Source of the DNA: Phragmites australis
Taxonomy: Eukaryota; Streptophyta; Magnoliopsida; Poales; Poaceae
Reading direction: 5' to 3'
Assembly (NCBI RefSeq): GCF_958298935.1
Contig: NC_084942.1
Span: forward strand, 11,105,501-11,169,500
DNA length: 64,000 nucleotides
The position numbers and the translations under genes are program-made. Within the stretch, counting starts at the first letter, position 1, and the number at the start of each line of letters is the position of its first letter. A model generated the notes under the pieces. It was not told the origin of the DNA and did not search any database. It saw only the letters and a list, made by a program, of their open reading frames with translations. Below, one piece after another: positions 1-11,903 of the stretch.

Positions 1-1826
1 TACGCCGCAGCCGTCAGGTTCCGCCACTGCCGGCCGCCACCCCATCCTCCTGATCTGACCGCCGCCTGCTCCCACGCTAGCCAACCGACCGGCCTCTCGA
101 TGCCCCAACCCCACCCGACGTCGGCCAAATCCGCCGCAGCCAGGGCCGCCCGCACCGCTGCCCCGCCAGTTCCCTCCCCTCGGCCTCTGTCTACCAGTTC
201 TCCTGCGCCCGCTGTCCTCCTGCTGGTTCACACCCGGACTCCCAATCCGGATGCGTGCACAGTTCTCGTTGTCCTGCTCGCCGACCCATCTTTGCGCCGA
301 CGAGATGTAATCACGGCTCGACTTCAAACTCTCCGTCTAAAGCTGCCTCTGCGCTCCGATCCGCGCACTGCTGAATCAGATCAATCACCTCGATGCAGGC
401 CCACTCTCCCATGCGGTCTGTAAGGCACCAGTGCGACGATCTGCTACTATGTCGCATCTACCTTGCTACACGCGGCCACATCTGCTGTGACTTCCCCATC
501 CTGATCCACTGGCGTTCCCGTCCGCTGAGCTCCATGAGCTCCTCAACGGGCACCATCTCAAGGAGCGCGACTAAGTCTTCTGCGCGCTATGGAGGAGAGA
601 CTGTTGTTCTACCGCCAGGGCTTCGCCGCGTAAGCGTCGCCTGTCCTTCACCATGTGTTGACGTTGTCTGTTGTTGTCTCCTAGAGCTATGGATCTTCGC
701 CTTCATGGCCAGATTTGGCTTGCCGCCTTGTTGGATTCGGCTTGTCGGGCCGCTAGCTCCACTCGCTCGCTCGCTCCCACGTTTGGATCCAACCGTCTCC
801 GCTGGTTTCGGCCTGCTGCGCCGCCTGCTCGACCGTCCATCATCACCTGGCAGCTGCAGTCGTGGCTCTTCAAGTTGTACTGTTGCTTCGCCATGTAGCT
901 GATCTGCTATATATCTGTTGCCACTACATCAAGCTTCACCTGTTGTTTCTTAGCATCTTTGCTAGCGGCTTCAGCTCCACAATTCGTGGTTCTCTCCTGC
1001 TCCGCTTGCTCTTCTAGCTATTGCTTCGCTTCTCTCATGTGTGGGCCTTTGCAAGCTAGTTATGAGCTGGGATTAAGGAACGTAATTCGATGTTTTGTCA
1101 GTTGTGTGGTTGTGTTCTTGCTTGATGGTTTGTTGTCCGTGGTCTATGGTTGATGCTCTGCTAGCTTCCTTTGTGTCTAGCTTTAGTCTTTTTTTCCGCT
1201 GCATCCACATCCAAGTCTCAGTCTCTTTGAGTTCGTTCAGGTCCTGCGAGTCCACATATTCCTTCATCAATTAGTCGATATCTTTCCCGTCGTTATTGAT
1301 GCAATAGTGTCATCTAGGTCTTTTCGTAGATTTAGTGACAACTTCATTTGTTGTCTTGCTACTCGTCATTGATGTGTTTGCAATTCTTGATCTAGGGCAT
1401 CTTTTTGTCATCTTGGTCTTTCTGTAGCTTAAGTGGCAATTTTCGTTTGTCGTCGTGCTACTCGTCGTCCCTTTGTTGCGATTCTTGACCAAGGGTATTC
1501 TTTTGTTGTCATCATCACGACTCTACTCTTGTGCTTCACTTTGCACTTACTCGGCTTGATTCGACAAGATTACCAAGGATTCACTCTATGACAGTTTTAA
1601 AGAGACAGTTTTTGGATGTATTAGTTTTATTTTGTCTAAGTTTATTACTTGGTGTCACCTCTTTTAAATGCAACGTTATTGCATACGCCTTGCATTTGAG
1701 GAGTAGTGTTAAGGGTATAATAGTCAAGGGTATTATAGTAATCTCCTAGTCTAGGGTTTCCCTTTTATACTCTATATATTGCTTCTATAGGCTACCATTG
1801 AATACAAATCGCTATTCCTAACAAAC
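1..1826 (+). mobile_element. LTR-like sequence, probably copia-type, partial
   Basis: No continuous coding potential is seen. The last 150 bases read like the promoter and R/U5 end of a plus-strand LTR: a TATA-like stretch near 1768-1780 followed by a terminus ending in CTAACA near 1826. The first kilobase is GC-rich and open in several frames without recognisable domains. The left end is outside the window, so the element may be a solo LTR or the 3' LTR of a larger element. Its position, beyond the last visible RGLG exon, suggests an insertion in a downstream intron or a break in that gene. The class is inferred from layout only. Confidence 0.4.
1309..1507 (+). repeat. Two imperfect tandem copies of a ~100-bp unit
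   Basis: A unit beginning CATCTAGGTCTTTTCGTAG (about 1309-1406) recurs, diverged, from about 1409. Both copies contain the shared core TTGCTACTCGTC / GTGCTACTCGTC and end with a CTTTTTGT / CTTTTGT stretch. It lies inside the LTR-like sequence. Confidence 0.5.
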
Positions 1827-2539
1827 ATAACTTAAGAAAAGTAAAAAACAACTCTACTAACTTCACCAATGGCTGTCATTCTTGCTGCAAACGCCTTCCC
1901 TTAAATCTCCCAACACCTATAAACCTCGCAATTGACTGCATAACCCCCTTTTTTGTGTCATCATGCCAGTAGCATAGAGTTGGTATAACCTTATTACCAT
2001 AAAAAAGCACAGGAGATATGTCTGGAGTCCTGGACCATCAACAGTTCAGATGCCTGGAGTTTTTTTAAAAAAATCTGTCCTGTTTAATAATCCAAATCTA
2101 TCTGAAACACATATGCGATTTGTATTGTTTGTTCGCATCATTTTTAACATCCCATTAGTAACTCTGAGAAATGTTGACTTACACAAAAGACAAAGCCGAT
2201 CAAACCCTGAGAGAAATTAGTAGTGTTGTTCCAAAATCAATACCAAAGTACCTAGAACATTTTATCGTATTACTCTGTAGTCGTACCTGAGTTAGATATT
2301 GCAGGATTAAGAAATACAAACAATAGGTTGATTCAGTTACAAACACTTTAAAGTAAAATATATGTGTTGTGTAATCTGCTCTTCCAAATTGATGCACAGA
2401 TATCTTGTCATTTTTCCAGTCTATAAAATTGAGGGAAAATAATGAAGCACAAGCTGATATGTCCATATCTCCTGTTTCCAAGCATTATGAAAACATACAA
2501 CACAAGTACAAATTTATTCCTAAATAACAAAAATCATAC
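1827..2539. other. AT-rich intronic or flanking sequence, no gene recognised
   Basis: On the minus strand this follows the donor site of RGLG exon 6. I looked for the next expected exon (the segment with YPLSI and GVGDGPW) and did not find it. Open frames here show no family resemblance. Confidence 0.5.
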
Positions 2540-5500
2540 CTGGCTTGCACAATAGCATCAACAGTCATCTGCTCCTGGGTACTTAACTGGCCAAATTCAG
2601 TATCAATACTTCGTGTAACCTGTACAATGACAGCTTCAGAGACTGTCCTAATAATCCACTAATCCATTTCATTTTCCTCGTTCACAATTAAAGCAAATAA
2701 ATAATATTTTCAACAGAAAAAGTCAGTAAAAAAGGGAACGGACCAGGGCGTACCTGCCCATCAGCTATTATAACTAAAACATGGTATTGTCCACCGCTTT
2801 GCTCCACAATGGTTGTGGCCATTTCAATTATTGGGGCGAAAGATGTAGGACCTTGAAAAAAACAAAAAATTACATGTTGGAGAGTTAGAGTATTAATTCA
2901 AGCCTAGAAGTAATCCTAGTACTATAAATAAAGGGTGTGAGGGTCTAAAGGAACTACACACAATTATTCTCAAATTCCACATTACATTTATACATTTACC
3001 ATTTTATATTCTCAATAACACAAATAAAATGAACTTAGATACCGGAAAGGCGAAGATGAGGAATAATTTCTCTATATCTAACCAAAGCCTCCTGAAAACC
3101 ATTGCATGGTCTTTCATCAGGATAGAAGGCAAATACATCTTGGTCATGTGTAGATGCTGCATTATTGAAAACAGAACTGTTAGTCATTTACAATTTCATG
3201 GTATACTAATAAAAGTCGTAGGCTCATAGCACATTACCATCTCCAAAGCCATAGCAAGGAATTAAGTTATCCTCATCAAAAGCTGACAAGGTTTGCCCAA
3301 TGATGGAGATTGCCTGCTCATAAGGATTTGGGGTGTCACCAATATGATGCAGGCTCATGCCATTGAAGGAATTCTTTCCTGCAAACGATGATAGCCAAGT
3401 ATCAACGACAAATGCTTTCATTCTTCGCAGATAAGTTCACAAACTACCTGTCCATTCGTTACTCTTCGTGAAATCAAGTCCTATGATTAAATTTGAGGAC
3501 TCAAGACCAGCTTGTGCTAATGCTTCAATAACCTGCATATAGATATAATATTCATTCAGGAATCATAATGTAGTAAACACTTAAAGTATTAGATGGTGTA
3601 TCTACTATGCTGTGAGTAGTAGACACAATAGTAACGCACGGGCATGGAAATAGTAATAAGCAAAATATGCTGTACAAATTACGATTGTCAGTTTCAACCT
3701 CTATGTGCACTCTTGTGCTAGTGTCGTCTCTTTGATGGCCTGTTCCTAGTAGGCTATTACATTCATTCCATACAACTGGACGGACTTTTTATTATGTATA
3801 TAAATACTTCTATGCCTTGTTTCATTGCATAAAGGAAAGTCGCAGTGTAGTATTCGTGTCCAACTGCTAAAAAATGGCCCACATCTTAAGTCAATTCCAG
3901 CAGACCAGTTACCAAATTTTGGAAAATTCATGTTTCACTTACTAATAAAGTAACATCAAAACTTTAAAAATGTCTAACAGTTCATGTTCTAAGGTTAACA
4001 GGCCGATTTTTTAATGTTTGAATTGCTTAGAAGTACTTATACAAGTATCTTTTGTGCTTTCATGGAGCACTCTACATGGTATATACTGCTGTAAGTCCAA
4101 ACTCCAAATACTAGCAGATAGAAAACGTCAAAAGTGAATACTTTCCCTACACACCCATATGATAATATGGTAATTCCAGCTTGCAAGTTTCTTCTCTAGA
4201 TAGTTTTCAGCTTTAACATAATTCACTTTTCCTTTACAATTAGACAGTCTCAAAAGAACAGCTTAATCGGTGGATTGTGTCAAGTGTCTTGTCAGAGTAT
4301 AGGTCCTTATCATAAGTTAACCAGCAAGGCAGCAAACAGAACACAGATGTCAGCAATTCATCACCAACTTCAAACCTATAGCTTGACGATGGGTAGTATA
4401 AACTACCGCATCCGGATACTCTAGGGTTTCCTACATTCTCAGGACATATCTCTATCCTTGGGAAGAAAATCTCTGGACGTATGGAAACTACCCGCAGATG
4501 CCCAGGATATCTCGTAAACATGGAATATTATCTTCAAGAATGATAAAGAAAGACTCCAGGAAATGATAGAAAATCCCTGGACATATGGAAACTACCCGCA
4601 GACGCCCAAGATATCTCGTAAATAGAAAATATTATCTTCAAGAATGATAAAGAAAGTCTCCAGGAATTATACAACAACTCCCCTATACATACGGAGCCAA
4701 GGGACCCTGAGGAGGACAAGTCCATTGAAGTCATTCAAGCCTAAAGGAGCTCTGAACCCTCGAGCCTACCGTAACTTAGCAACTCTTTTGTAACTTAGAT
4801 CTATATTGGGTTGACCATCCTGGATTTATGGAGATTGTGGAAAGTACTTGGAACTCTTCTATCAGAGCTAACAACAGTGCTACTAGAATTTCAGCCAAAT
4901 TCAAGCTGCTCAGGAGAGTTTTAAAGATGTGGAGTAAAGGAATTTCACAGCTCAACAATTTAATACAAAGATGCAATGATACCCTTGTGTCCTTAGATAA
5001 ATTAGAAGAGCAGAGAAATCTATACACTCAAGAAAGAAATTTTAGAATAATTATGAAGAAGCATATCATAAAGTTACTGAAACACAAAAATGAGTACCGG
5101 AGAAAAAGGTGTACTATCAGATGGGTCAAATTTAGTGATGAGGACACCAAATTCTTCCATGCAACAGCCACAGAAAGGTACAGAATGAATACAATTACTT
5201 ATTTAGAAGCCCCTGATGGAAGGTTAGTGAGTGACCATGCAGAGAAAGCTGCTATCCTCCTGGACTCTTACAAAAATAGAATGCGAGCAACAGAAAGTGC
5301 AAAAATGCTTTTCAATTTGGATGATCTTGTTCAGACCCATGACCATTTGGACTGCTTAAGTGAACCCTTCACTAAGGAGGAAATTGACATTGTTGTTAGA
5401 AACATGCCAATTGATAAATCTGCTGGCCCAGATGGCTCTAATGGTCTTTTCATGAAACGATGCTAGGATATCATCAAAGAAGACTTCTATTGTCTATGCA

Positions 5501-6714
5501 ACAACTTCTTCAATGGCACCATTGACCTAAAGGTAATTAATGGCTAGTAGACATATGAAAACTGCTCGTAGATGCCAAAAATATCTCATAAACATGCAAG
5601 TTTATCTCCAAGAATGATAATGAAAGACTTCAGGAGTCGTACAACGACCCCCTTTATATATACGGGACCCTGCGGAGGACAAGTCCATTAAAGTCATCGA
5701 AGCATGCAGGAGCTCCGAACCCTCGAGCCTTATTAGCAACTCTTCCCGACTGCTCACAAGGGAGCCATTCGACTATGTTTAGATGCATCTAAGCTAGCCA
5801 AACACCCTTGTAAACAGTCCTAGAGATTAATACAAGACCAACAAGGCGTAGGATTATTATCCTAAAGGAGGCATGAACTTGTATAAAATCATGTGTTTGT
5901 TGTGTGATTCGTCTACTGGAAACATAACCTGCTCTTTCTACAAGTTCATGAGATCGATGGCTCACCAATCGTCGGCAGAGCTACTGTCCAATAACACCAC
6001 ATCCACCACCAGCATTGTATAATCTTCACAGCAGTCTAAATTAGCCTAGATGATCACAAATTTCGGATCCCATATCTCAATTGAAAGAATTCCAAATCCA
6101 TGTCGTTCATTTCAAGCATAATATGGCTTGCAAGTTAAAATTGACCAAACTTCACCATGCTAACCCCCAATATGTTCAACATTTGAGTATTTGACACATA
6201 CCTCATCCAAGGAGTGGTACTGGTCCACAATCTTGGAGTACTTCCTTTCCAGCCTCGGCCGCTTCCCCCCAGCCACCGCCCTCGCCAGCATCGCCCGCTC
6301 CTCCACCGCCCTTAGCGGGGGCGCTGATACGGAATGCGCATGGGCCGCCGCCAATGGAGGACGCGAGTAGCCACTCGAGGACAAAACTACGTCCTCAACT
6401 GGCGGTGGCGGCGCACTCGCCCGCCGCCGGAAGCTCGAGGACAAAGAGTACTCATCCGCCGCGGGAGCAGAAGCAGAGTACGCCGGCGGTAGCGGGTTCC
6501 ACAGCTGCGCCGGCGGCGCCGACGCCGGCTCGTTGGGGTCGCGGTGCGGCGAAGCTGGCGTCGACCTGCGCCGCGCCGCAGCCGCCGCCTCCGGTCCTTG
6601 CTGCTGGTCCTCTTGGAACTCGGCGGGTGCGGCCAGGAGGCTGCCGACGATCTTGGTGGCCGTCTTCAGCACCAGGAAGAGCACCCACAGCAGGAAGGTG
6701 CCGATCTTGCCCAT
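2540..6714 (-). CDS. RGLG: RGLG-type (copine/vWA domain) E3 ubiquitin ligase, 5' six exons only
   Basis: Exons read on the minus strand at 6714-6202, 3532-3448, 3378-3238, 3156-3043, 2851-2754 and 2619-2540. All introns are GT..AG with consistent phases, giving about 343 codons. From the end of exon 1 the protein is typical of the copine-like vWA domain: RKYSKIVDQYHSLDEV, SSNLIIGLDFTKSNEWTG, a CYGFGD segment, FYPDERPCNGFQEAL, and PTSFAPIIEMATTIVEQ followed by IIADGQVTR. In this family the domain is followed by a C-terminal RING finger that ubiquitinates target proteins, often at the plasma membrane. That part is not in the window, so the gene is cut by the window edge, extended by a large intron, or truncated. 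The start is the ATG at 6714; an in-frame GTG just upstream is not used. The N-terminus MGKIG runs into a hydrophobic stretch (about residues 7-18), unlike the usual short myristoylated start. The exon 1 middle is Ala/Pro-rich. Family assignment is firm; function of this copy is inferred. Confidence 0.85.
4429..4798 (+). mobile_element. LTR-like fragment in RGLG intron 1, left piece
   Basis: This stretch shares a block with 5548-5990: ACATATGGAAACTACCCGC, AAGAATGATAAAGAAAG, GAGGACAAGTCCATTGAAG and GAACCCTCGAGCCT recur in the same order and orientation. The two pieces flank the LINE fragment. They look like copies of one LTR-type repeat, but no target duplication was found. Confidence 0.5.
4473..4680 (+). 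repeat. Tandem duplication, period ~104 bp
   Basis: The segment starting CTGGACGTATGGAAACTACC (4473) is repeated from 4577 as CTGGACATATGGAAACTACC. Both copies continue through GATATCTCGTAAA and AAGAATGATAAAGAAAG with few differences. Confidence 0.7.
4804..5547 (+). pseudogene. LINE (plant L1-type) ORF2 fragment
   Basis: A 212-codon open frame (4828-5466) matches the segment between endonuclease and reverse transcriptase of plant L1 ORF2 proteins: RWVKFSDEDTKFFHA, an EAPDGRLVSD-like step, and then the start of the RT region at PIDKSAGPDG, where the family usually has AGPDGFNG. A TAG then interrupts it, and family-like residues continue briefly. Both the endonuclease and the RT catalytic core are missing, so it is a dead 5'- and 3'-truncated copy. 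It lies in intron 1 of the RGLG gene, antisense to it, between two pieces of the same LTR-like repeat. Confidence 0.8.
5548..5990 (+). mobile_element. LTR-like fragment in RGLG intron 1, right piece
   Basis: Second piece of the repeat at 4429-4798. It carries a TATA-like TTTATATATACGGG near 5652 and continues into a sequence resembling a grass LTR U5 end (GGCGTAGGATTATTATCC near 5846, then GAACTTGTATAAAATCATG near 5875). The 3' boundary is approximate. Confidence 0.45.
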
Positions 6715-7163
6715 CACCGCCTAGCAATTCGCAGAAATTTGCAAAAGCAACAAGAAGCAAGAACAATCAAAACCCAATCGAAACAGCTTAAGCTTCCAGC
6801 AGCAAGAATCGAAACCGAGCTAGCTCCCAAGAACCAGAACCAATCGAAGCTAGCTTCCAAGAAACAGAAATTTCTTGCGTGCTTGGGGGAGCCGGCCAAG
6901 CGTCCATTTCTTACCAAGAAGCCGCTCATGCCGAGGAGTCCCGGACCGGGGGCGCGGGCAGCTGAGTTGGGGATCGATTGGATGGAGGCTGGTGGAGGTG
7001 CGGGGCTGGGACGGGTTGTCAGAAGGGTTGACTTGACGAGGAGACCGAGGAAGAGGACGACGACTCTTTGAGCCTGGGCTAGTGATAGTTGTTGCTTTCG
7101 GATGCAGCTACTTTTCGCTTGTCCGCCGCGTGCTTGGGTGTACTCAAGGTACAATGAGTTCAA
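6715..7163 (-). promoter_or_regulatory. 5' UTR and probable proximal promoter of the RGLG gene
   Basis: This GC-rich stretch lies directly upstream of the RGLG start codon on the minus strand. It has several overlapping open frames but no recognisable protein. I see no convincing TATA box, so the transcription start cannot be placed. Confidence 0.4.
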
Positions 7164-7612
7164 GAATTACGTGTTACGGCTTTTGGAGTGGTTGCTAATG
7201 CTGATGCTGGCTTAACTTGCTGCGTAAATATCGGGAAACGGATTTTCTACTTGAGTGATGTCACGAAACTTACGGCCAAAGTATGGAAATAAACCCAATG
7301 TTGTACAACAGCCGAATAATTTTTATTTGGGTCAAGTCAGCTTAGTTTCACGTGTCTAGAATAGTTTCAAAATTCTTAGTTCAACAGGAGGTCACCGTCG
7401 TCTTCCCACGCAGCGGGTTAAGTACTTAAGTCTCCAGCAGACTCTCAAATCACTGTGCCGCCATGTTTTTACTAGTTTTGCCGAACGAGGCAGCCATCAT
7501 CGAGGCAGCTGTCATCGTGGTCCAATAGATGCTGCATCTGACGCTGACGCTGTATGGATGTAACCGAGTTACTATGTAGCATAGCGACGATAAATATGTA
7601 GAAGACATGATG

Positions 7613-7800
7613 TGTTCGTATTACTGTTTATAGCAGGTGACTCTGGGTACGAGGAGAGGTTAAAAATAATAGAAGGTAGAAATAGGTAGTTTTGAAGATA
7701 TAAAAAATAGATGATGTTGTAATAGTATTATAGGATGCTATAATAATATTATAAGGGATAAATTTTTAAATTATCTGTTAGAGATGGTCTAAGAGTTTTT
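7613..7800 (-). mobile_element. MITE-like or degenerate repeat
   Basis: On the minus strand the sequence opens with ACCATCTCTAACAG and ends near AAACAGTAATACG, with AT-rich short runs between. This resembles a common grass repeat in gene-flanking DNA. No terminal inverted repeat or target duplication could be fixed. The remaining sequence between 7164 and 7890 shows nothing recognisable. Confidence 0.3.
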
Positions 7801-9167
7801 CTTTATTCGTAGTGGGTTAAGGGTGAAGCCTGGTTTTAGATCCAAACCTGTATAAATTATAGGCCCTAAAAAAATTTTAGGCTAGGCTAGAAATTGGTGT
7901 TTGGAAGCCTAGTCAGCACACTTCTTTTACCACCGGTTTCGGTCCAACCCATCGGATGGAAAAAATCATGTGGCGAGATTTGGAAAAAAAAACACGACAA
8001 CTATCGGGCTCACTCAACCGAGTCCCATGCTCGGTGCCCTTTGTGGCGATCGAACCTTCACAACGACAACAACCAGCCTCATCGGAGGCAGCAGCGAGCC
8101 CTCCCCCACGGTAACCTCTCCCTTCCCGTACCCCCACGGCAACCTCTCCCTTCCCCTCCTCCTCTCTCTGCCGATCTAGAGGACTTGGTGGACGCCGATG
8201 TCGATTTGCTACTGGTGATTTGGTTTTGTTGGTTAATCCCCTTGGCTTCAATCTTGCAATCTGGCGACCACATCGATAGGTGAGCACATTAGAGGCTACC
8301 ACATCGACGCGATGGCAAGCACATGATGAGATCTCCACCGATTTACACACCCGCAGGCCGCAACTGCCTTGCCTCCCTCAACTTTGCTCTGCTCTGCGGC
8401 GGTGGCGATCCCATCCACGACTCCTGGTGAGCACAAGTGGGTCAGAGTTGAGGGCGAGTACATCGATAGGTGGGTGTGCATTGATCCACGCATTCCTCTT
8501 CACCGGCCTCCATCTGCGCGAGCGCCTTTGGCGGTCAGATTCTATCCTTGCTCTGCCCCCCTTCCTCTCCCACTTCTAGATGTGTCACTCATGCTCAAAT
8601 CGATGCGTAATTGTTGTTATTGCTCGAGTTAGGTGGTTCTTGATCCATCTTTATACACGGATTCATGTTGATGCTCGATTTATGTGTTTCTTGATCCACT
8701 TGGTGTCATTTCAGATGTGATTAGCAGAATGGCCAATTTAGAAGCTATATGATTAGTATAGTGATGTTATCTTACAAGAATTGATAGAGATTTGATGAGA
8801 TGCTCACCACCCGTACCCAATTATTTAGTGCAAGCATCATTGGCGGCTAGGAGTTGATCTACTCTCCCGATGAGCCGCATGTGACAAGAATTATAGAGTT
8901 GGAGCTGAAATGCTTCTTTGGTGACACCTAATCACATTAGGGAATTAGATAGATAGGGCTCGTATTTCATTTTCACTTGTGCAGTTTTAGTTGTTATGTC
9001 TGCTACTAGTATGGCTTTAAGTGTGGTACTATCAAGTAGCAGCACATGGACTAGTATCTAGTAGTAGCAGTTTGGATGAAAATGCATGTGATTTGTTTGT
9101 TTTTCTTAATAGCAATGCTACATTTTAAGCTTGGTCTTCTTGACTGCTGGGTAGATACATTCAGAAA

Positions 9168-11546
9168 ATGGTTAAGGAAGATCTTACAATGGCTGAATCT
9201 GATTCTGAGGAAAAAGAAGATGATGAAATGATGATGCTTGTCTTTCCAGCATTATACTTAGCTTCTACCAAAACTAAAACTCCTTGTCATACATCAAAGC
9301 TTAGTGGCGTACAATATACCCATGAACTTCTAGAGGGCCATAGGAATCGATGTTTTACCAATCTTGGAGACACGTATTTTCCAAGGAATTTCATATTATC
9401 TTTATTCAAAGAATCTTTTGTGAAGTACATGAGGTGTTATCGTTGAAGAGCAGCTTGCAGTGTTCATGTACATGCTTGCACGAAATGCTAGTTTTTCAGC
9501 TCTGTGTGATAGGTTTCAACACAACTGAGAAAACCATACACATGCATATTTGATGCAGGGTGCCCGACCTTCTCGATGTAGAATCTAGAGACACCGTGAA
9601 ACCCAATGAAGTGGATGAATAACACGCTGCTCGTGCAACATGTCTTTCACCTCGAATTCGCAGAACCACACAGTATGATGGATTAATCCATTTGACCATG
9701 CAGAAGTGGATGAATTTCTCCCTCAATTCCCAACAGAACAGTAAGAACAATCGACGATAGCTCCCAATTCCCTCTCTAGATTTCGGTTTGCAAGAGGCTA
9801 AACCCCTAGATGAGAACAAGAGCAATTGCTGCGAGTTTTTCTATAGAATAAACATGGTCTAACCCCTGGGGGTCGTGCACAAAGGCTTATATAGCCATTA
9901 CATGACTTAGAAACTAACTAGGAATCTAATATGTACAAAAAGGAAACTCTATCTATACAACCGTCGGTTTGTTTCGGGTTTTGCGGTGAAACTAGAAGGA
10001 ATTAGAGTCTTGGGCCCTATCCATCATGTGGACCATGAAGTTAGCTTTCCAACAAATACTCACACATCCAAAATGGAGTCCGGATGCAAAAGTTATGATC
10101 CTTTTAGTGCAGGTTTGTCTAGGCTATCCCAAACAGAATCCGAATTGGATCCAATCTTTCCTATCTTTAAATCCCTTCTTTTGGAAGGCTTGAATCCGTA
10201 GGAAACATGTAAATAGGCTCATTTATAACCCAATATTTGTCTTAAAATAGAAAGAATATATCCACACAACTTGTACACGACATGGACTCTTCACCTTTGT
10301 CATTTCTCGCGCGCCACCAGGTCTGCATGTGCAACATGTCTTTATTTGTTGATAACTTTTGCTAGAGAGCTCCAAATCATGTGCCATTTGATCCATTGGA
10401 AAGTAGACTTTATAAGCTTTCCAGATATGTAAGCCATATATGCTGAAAGTCTTCGAGTTGATATTGATTATATAATGAACTTCATGAACAGAACTGCACC
10501 GGTCTTGTGCATGTGTGCCTCTACCTGCCTCATCTCCCGCTGGCCCCACAAATTGTTTGTTCATGACAATGATTCATTTCTCTCATATCTGAAAATAATG
10601 GAGTGACAACTATAAGGTAGCATCAAATTCTCATTCTTTTCACATAACAATGTAGAGAGGAATGAGTTCACATTATCTTCTGATTTACATTCAGCGAAGA
10701 ATGTTCCAGAGCTAGGTATATCCGCATCAATATTGGTGCATGGTTTGATGCAATCACCTCAATGACATTTGATTTTGCGAAGCCTCCATCAGCCAAGACT
10801 CACTACAAAATATCATCCAATCCACATTTCAGGCCATACTTTCAGGTAGATGCCATATAGTTGTGCAGCTAGGAAATTCTGTCCTCTTGTTTCATATCTC
10901 AATTGGTAATAGTTTTTTTCCCCTGCAGAACTATTTAGGTGCAATAGATGGGACTCATGTTTCGGTCTCAATAAACGAGAGTAAGGCAACACCATATCGA
11001 AATAGAAAAGGATCTTTATTGCAAAATGTGATGCTCTCCTGTGACTTTGATTTGAATTTTACATATGTTTCAACTGGTTGGGAAGGGTCTGTGTCTGATG
11101 CAGGGGTCCTTAAATATGCAATTAAATCTGGTTTTCATGTGCCTAGAGGCAAGTACTATCTAGTTGATAGGGGCTACGCAAACACTCCACACTTTCTTGC
11201 TCCTTACCGAGGAGTCTGGTACCATATGAAGGATCATGGGCAATGCAATTGTCAACCAAGGGATTACAAGGAATTATTCAACCTTCATCATGCCCGCCTT
11301 TGCAATCACATAGAGCGTGCTATTGGCATTCTAAAGATGAGGTTTCCTATATTGAAAATCGCCACACACTATCCCATAGAGACTCAAGTTAAAGTTCCAG
11401 CAGCTGCAGTCGTGTTGCATAATATAATCCGAAGGCACAACGGTGATGAAGAGTGGTTAAGTAGCAAGGAAACTCCAATTCATCCCCACAAGTTTGTGGC
11501 TCTACCTACTGATAATGAGAATACAAAGATGATGTTGCATCATTGA
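9168..11546 (+). pseudogene. PIF/Harbinger DDE transposase, broken
   Basis: The 5' part (9168-9553) carries the family N-terminus: an acidic start, LVFPALYLAS, HTSKLSGVQYTHELLEGH, and after a frameshift VIVEEQLAVFMYMLARNAS. A stop and further frameshift follow, and an LTR-like sequence of about 1.1 kb interrupts the gene. It resumes near 10720 with WFDAITSM and KTHYKISSNPHFRPYFQ. An intron (10846-10928, GT..AG) joins this to the DDE core. All three catalytic positions are visible: Asp in GAIDGTHV, Asp in YLVDRGYANT and Glu in NHIERAIGILKMRFP. The last exon is intact to the stop at 11546. The core could still fold, but the gene as a whole cannot make a full protein. Confidence 0.85.
9556..10700 (-). 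mobile_element. LTR-like insertion inside the transposase pseudogene
   Basis: The transposase reading stops near 9553 and resumes near 10720. The sequence between has no protein similarity that I recognise. On the minus strand it has TATA-like sites (GGTTATAAATGAGCC near 10212-10226; GGCTATATAAGCC near 9888) followed by an LTR-like leader, suggesting a minus-oriented solo LTR. I could not fix its ends or find a target duplication. Confidence 0.4.
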
Positions 11547-11903
11547 GCAACCAAAGAAACGAGGGTAATGCTATGAGAAAATAAAATTGCAAAGAGGATG
11601 TGGGTTGATTACAAGAAGACCAGGAGGTGGAGGCAGAGGGGACAATGATAATGATAGTTGATATCACAATTCTAGTTAGCATTGTGTTCTGTGTGCATAC
11701 GTTTGTCTTGTTTTTTACTCATTGATCTAATAAATGGGACAAGTCTGAAATATTTTGTTGTAATTCTGAATCTTCAACTGTGATATGGTTTATCTCAGAT
11801 TTTCTTTGAAATCATTATTGTGTGCTCTTTTTTATCTAACAGCATGCCTTCTTACTTGTTATTTCATAATTCTACTTGTGTTCAATGGTTTATCTCATAT
11901 TTG

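Noticed and set aside
100..902. Plus frames of 107 and 169 codons near the window start
   Set aside because: No recognisable domain, Ser/Pro/Arg-rich, in an LTR-like region; openness fits GC-rich composition.
2200..2481. 93-codon minus frame next to RGLG exon 6
   Set aside because: It does not continue the RGLG protein and lies beyond a good splice donor; treated as intron.
6354..7071. Plus frames opposite the RGLG first exon
   Set aside because: They are shadows of the GC-rich, Ala/Pro-coding exon and leader on the minus strand.
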